Of a stretch of DNA of 64,000 nucleotides, positions 40,268 to 50,251 are shown piece after piece. This DNA is from Vibrio ziniensis (lineage in GTDB: Bacteria; Pseudomonadota; Gammaproteobacteria; Enterobacterales; Vibrionaceae). A program made the position numbers and the translations under genes. The stretch is from contig NZ_CP049331.1 in the NCBI RefSeq assembly GCF_011064285.1, positions 868,001-932,000 of the forward strand, given 5' to 3'. The notes under the pieces were generated by a model that was not told the origin of the DNA, ran no database searches, and saw only the letters and a program-made list of their open reading frames with translations. Numbering within the stretch: the stretch's first letter is position 1; the number at the start of each line of letters is the position of its first letter.

Positions 40268-43200
40268 ATGCGTCAATTTTTTAAACGCCTGTTACTGCCA
40301 ATCGCTGTAGCGGCCGTGACTCAGACTTCTTTCGTTAGTGCAGAGAGTATTCGCCTTATTGGTCCAACTGGCGAAGTCCAGTCAGCACCACAATATAGTA
40401 GTGATATTGTCCGTAATCGAGCTACAACACCGACAGAGCCTTCAACGGTTATCGGTCCAACTTCTGAAAAAGACACTTTATGGTCGATTGCGTCACGTTT
40501 ACGTCCTTCTAATCAAGTTTCTGTACAGCAAACTTTGTTGGCTATTTATCGTTTAAACCCTCAAGCGTTCGAAAACCAGAATATACATAGTTTGCTGCCG
40601 GGTAGCACATTACGCGTGCCTTCTCTCGCTCAGGTAAATAGCGTTACTACAGAAGAAGCGGTTAATGTTATGGCAGCTCATAAGGCTCGACTCACTCAGC
40701 AGCCAGTTCAACCAATAACGTCAGCAGTTACTCCCAAGAGAGCCGAAGTAAAACCTACAGTTACTCCAACAATCGAAGTTAAAACGCCACAAGCTAAAAT
40801 TGCTGAAAGTAAGCCTGTTGTTGAAGAAAAGCCAGTTATAGCGGAATTCAAGAAAGACAATGCTCAAACTACGGCTGTTGACCAAAATGAAATTCAAGCA
40901 CTAGAAGAGAAGAACCACAGGCTGCGATTAATGCTCGCTGAAGTTCAATCTGAAGTCAGTGGTTTGAAACAAGAATTAGGTGATGAAAACCGCATTCGTT
41001 CTGAAGTCGAAAAACTACTCGCTGAAGAAAGATTTAAACGCGAAGAAATGCAACGTCTTGCGCCTTCTAAGTTAGATGAATTGCTATCAAATAATTGGGT
41101 TGTGGCTGGCTTAGCTCTTATTCCGGGTTTATTCATTGCGTTGCTAGTCGTTTTGTTCTTAGGGCGTCGTTCGAGTTCAAATCAATCATCGTCATCAACT
41201 CAAGAAACAGCGTTAAATGCAAATTCCAACGCCGCTGCTGTAGCACCAATCGCAGTTGGTGATCAGCTGTTAGAAGATCTAGACGATGAACTGTTGTTAG
41301 ATGATGACTTGTTTGGCGGCATGGATGATAGCGATTCACTGTTTGGTGAAGATAAAAAAGAAGAAGTATCAGAAGATGATGATGTAGACATTTTCGCTGG
41401 TTTAGATGAGGACGATTTAGATTTCGACTTAGATGGCGAAGATGGCGAAGATTTGTTTGCTGCTATTGATGACTCCGGTGATCTAGATACTGGTTTTGGT
41501 GACTTATCCTCTAGCAGTAACGGTATTAGCGTTAATGGAGATGAAAAAGCACTTGGCTTGGAAGAGATGGAAAGAGCTCTCGATGAAGCCGTAAATAACT
41601 ACGATGAAGATGACGATATTGGATTCGATTTATCTGATGACGGCGAAATGTCCCAAGCTGACATTGAATCGTTGTTGGCTGCTGATGGTGACTCAGAAGA
41701 TCTTGAATCATCGACTCTTGATCAATCGATGTTAGATGAACTTTTTGCTTCTCAAGAAGATGATGAAAGTTCAGAACTCTTAGATTTTGATAGCTTACTG
41801 GATGACGAGAAATCTAAGCTTAATGCTGAACCAGAAGCTGCTAGCTTTACTTCAGATGCAGAACTCGACGACTTATTTGCAAGTATTGAAGCTCAATCTG
41901 ACTTAGCGTCGTTAGAGGCAAATGCCAAAGATGATACAGCATTACTTGATGAGTTGTTGCTGGAAGGTAATGAAGCAGAAGTTGAAGTTAATAGCACTGC
42001 ATTATTAGATGAACTATTAGATGATGGTGCGTTTGATGACGAAGACTCTGAAGAAAGTGTCGTCGATGAAATGATGCTGGAGTTGGATGAACTGCTAGGT
42101 GAGGCCAGTGATTCCGAAATCCCAGATATTGACGAAAACAGCACCGCTCTTTTAGATGATTTTGTTGGTGAGCTTAGCGATGAGCCAATGGGTTATGAAA
42201 ACTTTTTGGCTGACGAAATCGATTTAGAAACGGATGATTCAGAAAAAGCAGACGAAGGTTTAAATCTTTTTGATGAGCTGATTGCTATAGAAGAGAGTAC
42301 TGATGAAGCTGAAGAGCAGGTAGAAGACTTCAACAGTGCTAACTTCATTGATGATTTAATTACGAATGTTCCTAAGTCCGATCCTTTGCTAGATGAAGCA
42401 TTAGAATCCGTTTCTTCTGTTAATGAAGATGTTGAGTTAGATGATTTCGAATTCAATCCTGAGATTGAAGGTGGCGAACTATCTAACGGACAAGACGTTG
42501 AGTTAGAAGAACAAGCAATTGCGAACGAGTTTGGTATTCCACAAGATGACGACTGGGTATTTGATGACCTAGAAGCCGAAGAGATTGAATCAGAAGACTC
42601 AACTCCAAGCCTTATTGCAGAGTTTAAAGATTTAGAGCTTCCAGAATACACAGAGGAAGATGCGTTAGCAGATTTTGAATCAGAGCCTGAAGAAGAAACT
42701 GCTGAAGCGTTAGATGACCTAGACGTTGCAGCTACCGTGGTTGAAGAGAGCAAGTCAGAAGAGCTAGAGCACGCAATTACAGCTGAGCTTGACGATTTAG
42801 ATCTTCCTGAGTACACAGAAGACGACGCATTAGCGGATTTTGAATCAGAGCCTGAAGAAGAAACCGCTGAAGCGTTAGATGGCCTAGACGCTGCAGCTAC
42901 TGTGGTTGAAGAGAGCAAGTCAGAAGAGCTAGAGCACGCAATTACAGCTGAGCTTGACGATTTAGATCTTCCTGAGTACACAGAAGACGACGCATTAGCG
43001 GATTCTGAATCAGAGCCTGAAGAAGAAAGCGCTGAAGCGTTAGATGACCTAGACGTTGCAGCTACTTTGGCTGAAGAGAGCGAACCAGAAGATCTAGATC
43101 AAGCGATTGCAGCAGAGTTCGACGATTTAGATCTTCCTGAATACACAGAGGAAGATGCGCTAGCGGATTTTGAATCAGAACTTGAAACCGACTTACCTGA

Positions 43201-44029
43201 AGCTGAATCTGAGCTTGCAGATGTGGAGTTTGAAGATTCTGAACTGCCTGAATATACCGAAGAAGATGCTTTGGCCGATATGTTCTCCCAAACGGATGAA
43301 CTATCTGATGAATCAGAAGATGAGCAGTTAGATGATTCTTCTCTTTATGAAGAGATCGAGCAATCAAAGACTGAAATCAATCTTGGTGAGGTATCAAAAC
43401 GAGAGTTCGACGAACAGGCGCTTTCAGATTGGTTGTCTGACGAAGAAAAAGAAGATAGTCGCTTTGCTTTTGATAAACCTATTGATGCAAAATCCGTTGA
43501 TAGCGCTGGTATGGACATTGACGCCATGCTTGAAATGGGCGGTGAAGACTGGAATGGTTTCAACTTAACTGCAGATCAAAAAGCCACTATTTCTGATGAG
43601 GTTCCTGAAACTGAGAGAGAGGTATGGCACCCTGAGCTCCAGGTTAAAGAACCTGAAGTTGCAAAAGAAAACTGGGGTAAGCAAGAAGAGTTTTCTGAGT
43701 TTGAACCAGCTACACGTCAGTTTATGACTATCGACGATTTAATGGCTCAAGTTGAAAACGATGATGGCAGCACACTCAACCTTGATAATGAAGAGCTAAA
43801 GCTGGATGTCGGTCTTAACGAGTTTCCAGATGTTATTGGTGATGTTAGCGATATTGATGTAGATAGTAACGCAGAAGCCGCTGGAAAGTTGGATTTAGCG
43901 AAAATCTATATCGAGATGAGCGATGACAAAGGCGCAATTAAGTTGTTAGAAGAAGCGATTGTTGATGGTAGTGATGAGATAAGACAGCAAGCGAAACACC
44001 TTATCGATGTCATCAATGGTCGAGTATAA
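40268..44029 (+). CDS. hubP: HubP/FimV polar landmark protein
   Basis: A 1253-residue membrane protein. It has an N-terminal signal peptide (cleavage near residue 26), a LysM-like periplasmic region (DTLWSIASRLRPSNQ near residue 75), a coiled coil near 210-265, and one membrane helix near 277-298. A very long acidic cytoplasmic region follows, ending in a FimV C-terminal domain (LDLAKIYIEMSDDKGAIKLLEEA). Four 55-residue repeats run from about residue 791 to 992 and share LPEYTEEDALADFESE. In V. cholerae, HubP anchors ParA1, FlhG and chemotaxis proteins at the cell pole. The position glnS-hubP-truA supports this assignment. Repeat number may vary between strains. Confidence 0.92.
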   Translation: MRQFFKRLLLPIAVAAVTQTSFVSAESIRLIGPTGEVQSAPQYSSDIVRNRATTPTEPSTVIGPTSEKDTLWSIASRLRPSNQVSVQQTLLAIYRLNPQAFENQNIHSLLPGSTLRVPSLAQVNSVTTEEAVNVMAAHKARLTQQPVQPITSAVTPKRAEVKPTVTPTIEVKTPQAKIAESKPVVEEKPVIAEFKKDNAQTTAVDQNEIQALEEKNHRLRLMLAEVQSEVSGLKQELGDENRIRSEVEKLLAEERFKREEMQRLAPSKLDELLSNNWVVAGLALIPGLFIALLVVLFLGRRSSSNQSSSSTQETALNANSNAAAVAPIAVGDQLLEDLDDELLLDDDLFGGMDDSDSLFGEDKKEEVSEDDDVDIFAGLDEDDLDFDLDGEDGEDLFAAIDDSGDLDTGFGDLSSSSNGISVNGDEKALGLEEMERALDEAVNNYDEDDDIGFDLSDDGEMSQADIESLLAADGDSEDLESSTLDQSMLDELFASQEDDESSELLDFDSLLDDEKSKLNAEPEAASFTSDAELDDLFASIEAQSDLASLEANAKDDTALLDELLLEGNEAEVEVNSTALLDELLDDGAFDDEDSEESVVDEMMLELDELLGEASDSEIPDIDENSTALLDDFVGELSDEPMGYENFLADEIDLETDDSEKADEGLNLFDELIAIEESTDEAEEQVEDFNSANFIDDLITNVPKSDPLLDEALESVSSVNEDVELDDFEFNPEIEGGELSNGQDVELEEQAIANEFGIPQDDDWVFDDLEAEEIESEDSTPSLIAEFKDLELPEYTEEDALADFESEPEEETAEALDDLDVAATVVEESKSEELEHAITAELDDLDLPEYTEDDALADFESEPEEETAEALDGLDAAATVVEESKSEELEHAITAELDDLDLPEYTEDDALADSESEPEEESAEALDDLDVAATLAEESEPEDLDQAIAAEFDDLDLPEYTEEDALADFESELETDLPEAESELADVEFEDSELPEYTEEDALADMFSQTDELSDESEDEQLDDSSLYEEIEQSKTEINLGEVSKREFDEQALSDWLSDEEKEDSRFAFDKPIDAKSVDSAGMDIDAMLEMGGEDWNGFNLTADQKATISDEVPETEREVWHPELQVKEPEVAKENWGKQEEFSEFEPATRQFMTIDDLMAQVENDDGSTLNLDNEELKLDVGLNEFPDVIGDVSDIDVDSNAEAAGKLDLAKIYIEMSDDKGAIKLLEEAIVDGSDEIRQQAKHLIDVINGRV
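42638..43243 (+). repeat. Four tandem 165-bp repeats within hubP
   Basis: Repeat starts fall at 42638, 42803, 42968 and 43133, exactly 165 bp apart; the last unit is shortened, with a degenerate fifth motif starting at 43244. Units 2 and 3 are nearly identical in DNA. Each encodes a 55-residue acidic module beginning LPEYTE. Confidence 0.88.
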
Positions 44030-44030
44030 A

Positions 44031-44080
44031 CACTAACACTAACACTAACAGTAACAGTAATAGTAATAGTAATAGTAACA
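44031..44080 (+). repeat. Hexanucleotide tandem repeat after hubP
   Basis: About eight six-base units run from just after the hubP stop to the terminator: CACTAA three times, CAGTAA twice, TAGTAA three times. Each block differs from the next by one base. Confidence 0.85.
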
Positions 44081-44104
44081 GAGGCAGCATTCGCTGCCTC
44101 TTTG
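44080..44104 (+). terminator. Terminator after hubP
   Basis: GAGGCAGC / GCTGCCTC perfect arms with an ATTC loop, followed by TTTG, directly after the hexanucleotide repeat. Confidence 0.75.
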
Positions 44105-44238
44105 CTTATTCGGCTATCTTGAATAGCAGGCGTGATCTAGCGGCTATCAGTATTTTGCGGGTTAGAAATCTCAAGCGATTGATATTATACTGCCCGCCCC
44201 AAGGTCCTTAGACCTATAGCGATTAAGAGTAATACACC

Positions 44239-45033
44239 ATGAGAATAGCGTTGGGTATTGAGTATGATGGTACTCATTACTTTGGTTGGCAGCGTCAAAG
44301 AGAAGTTGCAAGTGTTCAGGAAGAGCTAGAAAAAGCTCTGTCTGTTGTCGCCAACCATCCTGTTGAAGTTCAGTGTGCAGGACGCACAGATGCTGGCGTG
44401 CACGGCACTGGGCAAGTTGTGCATTTTGATACAACGGCGACACGCAAAATGGTTGCTTGGACGATGGGAACGAATGCAAATCTACCAAAAAATATCGCTG
44501 TACGTTGGGCTAAAGAAGTACCTGACGAATTTCATGCGCGCTTTACAGCGACCGCACGACGTTATCGTTATGTCATTTATAATCACGAATATCGCCCGGG
44601 TATCCTAGCTTCCGGGGTAAGCCACTATCATGGCGAACTTAATGCTGAAAAAATGCATCAAGCAGGTCAGTATTTACTCGGTGAGAATGATTTCACGTCA
44701 TTTAGAGCTGTGCATTGCCAGTCACGCAGTCCGTGGCGTAATATTATCCACCTGAATGTTACCCGTCATGAACGTTACGTAGTGATTGATATTAAAGCGA
44801 ATGCTTTCGTTCATCATATGGTTCGTAATATTACGGGTAGTCTTATTGTTGTCGGTCGAGGCGAGAAAGAACCAGAATGGATCCAATGGTTGTTGGAAGC
44901 TAAAGATCGTACATTGGCTGGTGCAACAGCGAAAGCGGAAGGTCTATATTTGGTATCTGTGGATTACCCACAAGAGTTTGATTTACCACAAGCACCAATG
45001 GGTCCCCTGTTTTTACCTGAAAATTTGAACTAA
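44239..45033 (+). CDS. truA: tRNA pseudouridine synthase A
   Basis: A 264-residue enzyme that makes pseudouridine at positions 38-40 of the tRNA anticodon arm. The catalytic aspartate is D51 in [18 protein letters not shown]. The family motifs [14 protein letters not shown] and [13 protein letters not shown] are present. It starts [18 protein letters not shown], as in homologues. It lies between hubP and accD, as in V. cholerae and as fimV-like/usg-truA near accD in E. coli. Its own terminator follows. Confidence 0.97.
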   Translation: MRIALGIEYDGTHYFGWQRQREVASVQEELEKALSVVANHPVEVQCAGRTDAGVHGTGQVVHFDTTATRKMVAWTMGTNANLPKNIAVRWAKEVPDEFHARFTATARRYRYVIYNHEYRPGILASGVSHYHGELNAEKMHQAGQYLLGENDFTSFRAVHCQSRSPWRNIIHLNVTRHERYVVIDIKANAFVHHMVRNITGSLIVVGRGEKEPEWIQWLLEAKDRTLAGATAKAEGLYLVSVDYPQEFDLPQAPMGPLFLPENLN

Positions 45034-45110
45034 TGTTGAACTAAAGTGTAGTAATTGGCTCAAAGTTATCAGTTGATTAGTATTGAAAATGAGCAGTATT
45101 AAGTGTGTGG

Positions 45111-45145
45111 AACTGGTACAAGAAATAGGTACAACCAGTTTTTTG
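45111..45145 (+). terminator. Terminator after truA
   Basis: AACTGGT (45111-45117) and ACCAGTT (45134-45140) pair over a 16-base loop and lead into TTTTT. Confidence 0.7.
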
Positions 45146-45242
45146 TCTACAGTTGGCATTTTCTATGCTTTAATCCTCACGCATTTTTGTCGAATTTAAA
45201 TCTTTCGCATTGAGCGGGAGAGCACAGAGTAAAAGGTCTTCT

Positions 45243-46169
45243 ATGAGTTGGCTTGAAAAGATTTTAGAAAAAAGCAACATAGTAACTTCACGTAAAGCAT
45301 CGATTCCTGAGGGTGTCTGGACGAAGTGTACCTCTTGTGAGCAGGTACTCTACCACGCGGAACTTGAGCGAAACCTCGAAGTTTGTCCTAAGTGTAATCA
45401 TCATATGCGTATGAAAGCGCGTCGTCGTCTTGAAACATTTTTAGACGAAAATAATCGCCATGAGATTGCGCAGGAGCTTGAGCCTCAAGACAAACTGAAG
45501 TTTAAAGATTCTAAACGTTATAAAGAACGTATTGTTGCTGCGCAAAAAAGCAGTGGCGAGAAAGACGCTCTTATCGTTATGAATGGTGAGTTGCACGGTA
45601 TCCCACTGGTAGCTTGTGCTTTTGAATTCTCATTTATGGGCGGTTCAATGGGCTCGGTTGTTGGTGCTCGTTTTGTTCGTGCGGTTGAATCTGCTATTGA
45701 AAGAAATTGTGGCTTAGTCTGCTTCTCTGCAAGTGGTGGTGCTCGTATGCAAGAGGCTCTAATGTCTCTGATGCAAATGGCTAAAACCAGTGCAGCGCTA
45801 GAGCGTTTGTCAAATAAAGGTCTACCGTTTATTTCGGTTATGACGGACCCTACAATGGGCGGCGTTTCAGCGAGTCTTGCAATGCTAGGTGATATAAACA
45901 TCGGCGAACCTAAAGCTCTGATTGGCTTTGCTGGTCGTCGTGTTATTGAACAAACAGTACGTGAAGACCTTCCAGAAGGTTTCCAACGCAGTGAATTCCT
46001 GCTTGAGCACGGTGCGATTGATATGATCGTAGACCGCCGTGAAATGCGTCAACGCATTGCTGGCTTACTAGCGAAGATGACGAACCAAAAATCTCCACTG
46101 GTTGTTTCTGTGAACGATGCGCCACAAGAGGCAGCATATTCAGTACCAGAAGCGAAGAAAAAAGGGTAA
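45243..46169 (+). CDS. accD: Acetyl-CoA carboxylase carboxyltransferase subunit beta
   Basis: A 308-residue subunit that works with AccA to move the carboxyl group from biotin to acetyl-CoA, the first step of fatty acid synthesis. The N-terminal zinc ribbon has CTSC and CPKC near residues 27-50. The crotonase-like core has [12 protein letters not shown] and [10 protein letters not shown]. The start at 45243 (MSWLEKIL) is used because E. coli AccD begins MSWIERI; an in-frame ATG at 45210 would add 11 residues without support. folC follows 44 bp downstream. Confidence 0.97.
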   Translation: MSWLEKILEKSNIVTSRKASIPEGVWTKCTSCEQVLYHAELERNLEVCPKCNHHMRMKARRRLETFLDENNRHEIAQELEPQDKLKFKDSKRYKERIVAAQKSSGEKDALIVMNGELHGIPLVACAFEFSFMGGSMGSVVGARFVRAVESAIERNCGLVCFSASGGARMQEALMSLMQMAKTSAALERLSNKGLPFISVMTDPTMGGVSASLAMLGDINIGEPKALIGFAGRRVIEQTVREDLPEGFQRSEFLLEHGAIDMIVDRREMRQRIAGLLAKMTNQKSPLVVSVNDAPQEAAYSVPEAKKKG

Positions 46170-46213
46170 AGTAGACGCTAACTAAACCAAAGAAAACAAT
46201 GGTTCTACGTTAG

Positions 46214-47479
46214 ATGAAACAAAACTCAATTCCTCAAGCCACATCATCACTCACGATGTGGCTTGATTATTTAACCCATATTCACACATCTGCAATTGAT
46301 TTAGGCTTAGATCGCGTTCAGGCGGTTGCTACTAAGGCCTCTCTTACTAAACCAGCACCTACAGTTATTACTGTTGCCGGAACTAATGGTAAGGGTTCTA
46401 CCTGTGCGTTAATGGAAAGTATTCTTCTCGATGCTGGCTACTCCGTCGGCGTATATAGTTCTCCGCATCTTATTAATTACAACGAACGCGTACGTATCAA
46501 CGGTGTTGATGTATCTGATGAGCAGCACACTCAGGCTTTTGCTTTTGTTGAAGAGCAACGTGGAGAAATTAGCTTAAGTCTGTTTGAATTTGGCACATTG
46601 GCTGCGCTGCGCATTTTTCAAACAGAACAAGTGGATGTCGTTTTACTCGAAGTAGGTCTAGGCGGGCGTTTAGATGCAACCAACGTTGTCGATCATGATG
46701 TCTCTGTGATCACCAGTCTGGCCATCGATCATGTCGATTGGCTTGGTGACGATATCAATGTGATAGGTTTTGAGAAAGCGGGCATATTCCGTGCAGGAAA
46801 ACCAGCAATTTGCGGTCAACCTAAACCTCCTTCAACAGTTGCAGCTCATGCTGATGACATTGGTGCTGAGTTTTATCAGGTTGGTATCCAGTTCGATTAT
46901 GAAAAAGTGTCGGACTCTGTTTGGCAATGGCGAAGTGGTTCGTTTGACCTTACTGATTTACCTGTTCCCACACTTCCGCTTGCGAATGCTGCTACTGCTC
47001 TGATGGCTTTAGGCTGTTCAGGATTAGATGTGAGTGACGTCAATATTGTTGACGGTCTGCGCAAAGCGAAATTAGCTGGACGTATGCAACGTATCAGCGA
47101 GAAGCCAATTGTAATGCTTGATGTTGCTCATAATCCTCATTCAGCTGAATATCTGGCATCTCAAATTCGCGCTCAGTTCCCTAGCCAAACCATACACATG
47201 GTACTGGGGATGCTGCACGACAAAGATATCAAATCTACAATCGATGTATTAAAACCGGTTGTGAGCCATTGGTATCCAGCTTCTTTATCTGGTCCTAGAG
47301 CAGCTTCTGCGAGCGAATTGTGCCAGCATCTGAAAGATGGGCATGAAGAGTATGCAAATCCTGTCAGTGCATTTGAAAGTGCGATGACAAGAGTGTCTGA
47401 CGGTGATGTGATAATTGTTGCTGGATCTTTCCACACAGTCGGTGAAGTGCTGGAGCACTGGAAAAATAAAGGAGAGTAG
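46214..47479 (+). CDS. folC: FolC, dihydrofolate synthase / folylpolyglutamate synthase
   Basis: A 421-residue bifunctional Mur-ligase-family enzyme that adds glutamate to dihydropteroate and to folates. It shows the ATP P-loop TVAGTNGKGST near residues 54-64, the DHVDWLG metal segment, and a C-terminal domain with LDVAHNPHS. The length is that of E. coli FolC (422). Its stop codon is directly followed by the dedD ATG without any gap (TAG-ATG). The accD-folC-dedD-cvpA-purF order is the same as in E. coli. Confidence 0.97.
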   Translation: MKQNSIPQATSSLTMWLDYLTHIHTSAIDLGLDRVQAVATKASLTKPAPTVITVAGTNGKGSTCALMESILLDAGYSVGVYSSPHLINYNERVRINGVDVSDEQHTQAFAFVEEQRGEISLSLFEFGTLAALRIFQTEQVDVVLLEVGLGGRLDATNVVDHDVSVITSLAIDHVDWLGDDINVIGFEKAGIFRAGKPAICGQPKPPSTVAAHADDIGAEFYQVGIQFDYEKVSDSVWQWRSGSFDLTDLPVPTLPLANAATALMALGCSGLDVSDVNIVDGLRKAKLAGRMQRISEKPIVMLDVAHNPHSAEYLASQIRAQFPSQTIHMVLGMLHDKDIKSTIDVLKPVVSHWYPASLSGPRAASASELCQHLKDGHEEYANPVSAFESAMTRVSDGDVIIVAGSFHTVGEVLEHWKNKGE

Positions 47480-48031
47480 ATGGCGAGTAAATTTCAAAGC
47501 CGTTTAGTAGGTACTATTATTTTGGTGGCGATAGGTGTCATCGTTTTGCCTGATGTCCTTGATGGCAAAAAAATGCACTATCAAGAAGAGATGACAAGCA
47601 TACCTATTAAGCCTGAGCTTAATAGTGAAGTGGAAAAATTTGAAGTCCTTGATCCTGTGGAAGATAAAGTGGCATTGCCAGAGTCTCCAGTGTCAGTAAC
47701 ACATCAAACAAGCCAAGCATCAACTTCGTCTAAAGCAGCTGAGAAACCGATCGAAACTGTAGTAAAAGATGTGCCTGAAAGAAATGATTACCAAGATAGT
47801 GCGTGGATCATCCAGTTGATGGCATTGAAGAACGCTGAAAATGCGAAAACGATTGTGAGCGATTTGCAAAAACGCGGTTATCAGGCTCATACGAAACAAG
47901 AAAACGGTTTTACGCGAGTGATCATCGGACCTGATGTCTCTAAAAGTAAGCTTGAGAGACAACTACTGGAATTAGAGAAAGTTACCGGTTCAAAAGGTCA
48001 ATTGCTCAAATTTAAACCGCTAAACCCATAA
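47480..48031 (+). CDS. dedD: DedD, SPOR-domain cell-division protein
   Basis: A 183-residue inner-membrane protein. One N-terminal membrane helix (about residues 8-28, LVGTIILVAIGVIVLPDVLDG) is followed by a variable Pro/Ser/Glu-rich periplasmic linker and a C-terminal SPOR domain (about residues 108-180, WIIQLMALKNAENAKTIVS). SPOR domains bind denuded septal peptidoglycan, and DedD aids constriction. It starts directly after the folC stop with AGGAG upstream. The PurR-type operator of cvpA overlaps its stop codon. Confidence 0.94.
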   Translation: MASKFQSRLVGTIILVAIGVIVLPDVLDGKKMHYQEEMTSIPIKPELNSEVEKFEVLDPVEDKVALPESPVSVTHQTSQASTSSKAAEKPIETVVKDVPERNDYQDSAWIIQLMALKNAENAKTIVSDLQKRGYQAHTKQENGFTRVIIGPDVSKSKLERQLLELEKVTGSKGQLLKFKPLNP

Positions 48032-48045
48032 GAAAACGTTTGCGT
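48030..48045 (+). promoter_or_regulatory. PurR-type operator upstream of cvpA-purF
   Basis: The 16-mer AAGAAAACGTTTGCGT matches the PurR consensus ACGCAAACGTTTGCGT at about 13 of 16 positions, including the whole AAACGTTTGCGT core. It overlaps the dedD stop and lies about 50 bp before cvpA. The E. coli cvpA-purF operon is repressed by PurR, so the same control is expected. A possible -10 (TAAAAT) lies at 48061-48066. Confidence 0.82.
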
Positions 48046-48093
48046 CGCGTTTTTTTCTGTTAAAATGCGCGCCAACTTAAGATGTAAGAACTC

Positions 48094-48585
48094 ATGAATT
48101 GGTTAGATATTGTCATTTTAAGTGTGATCGGCTTGTCAGCTTTGATCAGTTTGGTTCGAGGCTTTGCGAAAGAAGCCTTGTCATTAATTATTTGGTGTGG
48201 AGCATTTTTCATCGCTTCACAGTACTACGCAAAACTGGCGGTGTACTTTACCAATATTAAAGATGACATGATTCGTAACGGTGCTGCCATTGCAGCATTG
48301 TTTGTAGCAACGCTAGTGGTTGGTGCGATTGTGAACTATGTAATTTCGCAATTGGTTCAGAAAACAGGTTTATCGGGTACAGATAGAATCTTGGGCGTCG
48401 TGTTTGGCGCATTACGTGGGGTTCTTATCGTAGCGGCTGTTCTGTTTTTTGTGGATACCTTTACCGCATTACCAAGCTCAGAGTGGTGGAAGAGCTCGCA
48501 ATTAGTACCGGAGTTTAGCCGTGTGATTGCGCCTCTCTTCGAACATATACAAGCAACATCAAGTTTTCTATCTGACGCGATATAA
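48094..48585 (+). CDS. cvpA: CvpA family inner-membrane protein
   Basis: A 163-residue protein with four predicted membrane helices (about residues 5-22, 28-46, 63-86 and 100-122). E. coli CvpA was named for its need in colicin V production; more recent work links it to bile or deoxycholate resistance. It begins MNWLDIVILSVIGLSALISL, typical of the family. It is the first gene of cvpA-purF, 35 bp before purF, behind a PurR-type operator. Its biochemical action is not known. Confidence 0.95.
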   Translation: MNWLDIVILSVIGLSALISLVRGFAKEALSLIIWCGAFFIASQYYAKLAVYFTNIKDDMIRNGAAIAALFVATLVVGAIVNYVISQLVQKTGLSGTDRILGVVFGALRGVLIVAAVLFFVDTFTALPSSEWWKSSQLVPEFSRVIAPLFEHIQATSSFLSDAI

Positions 48586-48620
48586 CGCGTCAGTTACTGA
48601 CGCAAATCGAGGATTAGGAC

Positions 48621-50132
48621 ATGTGTGGTATTGTTGGAATCGTGGGCACAACGCCTGTAAACCAGTCTATCTATGACGCTTTAACGGTATTGCAGCATCG
48701 TGGCCAAGATGCCGCTGGTATTTGTACCATAGAAAGCAATCGTTTCCGTCTGCGCAAGGCGAACGGTTTAGTAAAAGATGTCTTTGAAGCCAAACACATG
48801 CAGCGTCTTCAAGGTACTGTTGGTATTGGGCACGTTCGTTACCCAACTGCTGGTAGCTCAAGTGCATCGGAAGCTCAACCTTTTTACGTAAACTCTCCAT
48901 TCGGTATCACGCTTGCTCACAACGGCAACCTGACCAATGCGAACGCAGTGCGTGACAAGTTGTTCGAAAAAGATCGTCGTCATATCAATACCACTTCAGA
49001 CTCTGAAGTACTGCTAAACGTATTGGCGCATGAAATTGACACTGTAAGAGGCAATGTAACCTCTGAAGATGTCTTCCGTGCAGTGGCAAACGTACACCGC
49101 ACTATCCGTGGTGCATACGCAGTAACAGCGATGATTATCGGCCACGGCATGATTGCTTTCCGCGACCCACACGGTATTCGTCCTCTTTGCCTTGGTAAGC
49201 GTGAAGTGAATGGCCGTACTGAGTACATGGTAGCGTCAGAATCCGTTGCTTTAGATGCGGTTGGTTTTGACTTCGTACGTGATGTTGCACCGGGTGAAGC
49301 GATTTACGCAACGTTTGAAGGTGAGTTGTTTACTAAACAGTGTGCCGACAGCCCAAGCCTAACACCTTGTATTTTCGAGTTCGTTTACTTTGCACGTCCG
49401 GATTCATTTATCGACAAGATTTCGGTATACAGCGCACGTGTTGAAATGGGTAAACGTTTAGGCGACCGTATCAAGAATGAATTTGCAGATCTGGACATTG
49501 ATGTTGTTATCCCAATTCCAGAAACATCAAACGATATCGCGCTACAAATCGCACAAGCGATTGATAAGCCGTACCGCCAAGGTTTCGTGAAGAACCGTTA
49601 TGTTGGCCGTACGTTTATCATGCCGGGCCAACAGCTACGTAAGAAATCAGTACGTCGTAAACTGAACGCGATCCGTTCTGAGTTTAAAGATAAGAATGTA
49701 CTGCTTGTTGATGACTCAATTGTGCGTGGAACGACGTCTGAGCAGATCATCGAAATGGCTCGCGATTCAGGTGCAGCAAAAGTTTACATGGTGTCAGCAG
49801 CGCCTGAGATTCGTTTCCCGAACGTATATGGTATCGATATGCCAACGGCAAATGAGCTAATTGCTCACGGCCGTGATAACGCAGATATCTGTAAGCAAAT
49901 CGGTGCTGATGCACTTATCTTCCAAACGCTTGAAGATTTGGAGGATGCAGTGCGCGCTGGTAACCCTGATATCGCTCAGTTTGAAGCGTCAGTATTTAAC
50001 GGTGAATACGTGACAGGCGATATTGACCAGCAATACTTAGACTACCTAGAGTCTATGCGCGGTGATGATGTTAAAGCTCAGCGTGAAATTCAGGATCTAG
50101 CAAGCTTAGAACTGTACAACGAAGGTGCATAA
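48621..50132 (+). CDS. purF: Amidophosphoribosyltransferase
   Basis: A 503-residue enzyme that makes phosphoribosylamine from PRPP and glutamine, the first step of purine synthesis. The N-terminal glutaminase has nucleophile Cys2 (MCGIVGIVG) and [10 protein letters not shown]. The phosphoribosyltransferase domain has the PRPP loop [14 protein letters not shown] near residue 362. There is no propeptide and no iron-sulfur cysteine set, so this is the E. coli type and not the Bacillus type. It is expected to be repressed by PurR through the operator before cvpA. Confidence 0.98.
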   Translation: MCGIVGIVGTTPVNQSIYDALTVLQHRGQDAAGICTIESNRFRLRKANGLVKDVFEAKHMQRLQGTVGIGHVRYPTAGSSSASEAQPFYVNSPFGITLAHNGNLTNANAVRDKLFEKDRRHINTTSDSEVLLNVLAHEIDTVRGNVTSEDVFRAVANVHRTIRGAYAVTAMIIGHGMIAFRDPHGIRPLCLGKREVNGRTEYMVASESVALDAVGFDFVRDVAPGEAIYATFEGELFTKQCADSPSLTPCIFEFVYFARPDSFIDKISVYSARVEMGKRLGDRIKNEFADLDIDVVIPIPETSNDIALQIAQAIDKPYRQGFVKNRYVGRTFIMPGQQLRKKSVRRKLNAIRSEFKDKNVLLVDDSIVRGTTSEQIIEMARDSGAAKVYMVSAAPEIRFPNVYGIDMPTANELIAHGRDNADICKQIGADALIFQTLEDLEDAVRAGNPDIAQFEASVFNGEYVTGDIDQQYLDYLESMRGDDVKAQREIQDLASLELYNEGA

Positions 50133-50162
50133 CCACCTACAAGTTAGTAGTAAGTGAATAGC

Positions 50163-50190
50163 AAAAAGGCTTCCTTCGGGCAGCCTTTTG
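50163..50190 (+). terminator. Terminator after purF
   Basis: AAAAAGGCT / AGCCTTTTG arms with a TCCTTCGGGC loop, about 30 bases after the purF stop. Confidence 0.85.
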
Positions 50191-50210
50191 TTTATTTGGG
50201 GTCTTTTACG

Positions 50211-50232
50211 CCTCCCCCTTAAAAAGGGGGAG
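50211..50232 (-). terminator. C-rich hairpin after the antiporter gene
   Basis: CTCCCCCTT (50212-50220) and AAGGGGGAG (50224-50232) pair with a 3-base loop. It lies 20 bases past the antiporter stop on the minus strand. There is no long T-run, so it may be a REP-like stabilising hairpin instead of a true terminator. Confidence 0.6.
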
Positions 50233-50251
50233 AATATAAATATAAACGAGA

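Noticed and set aside
42193..42981. A 262-residue Ser-rich open frame on the minus strand within hubP
   Set aside because: It is the antisense shadow of the acidic GAA/GAT-rich hubP repeats. It has no plausible ribosome site or domain and follows the repeat period.
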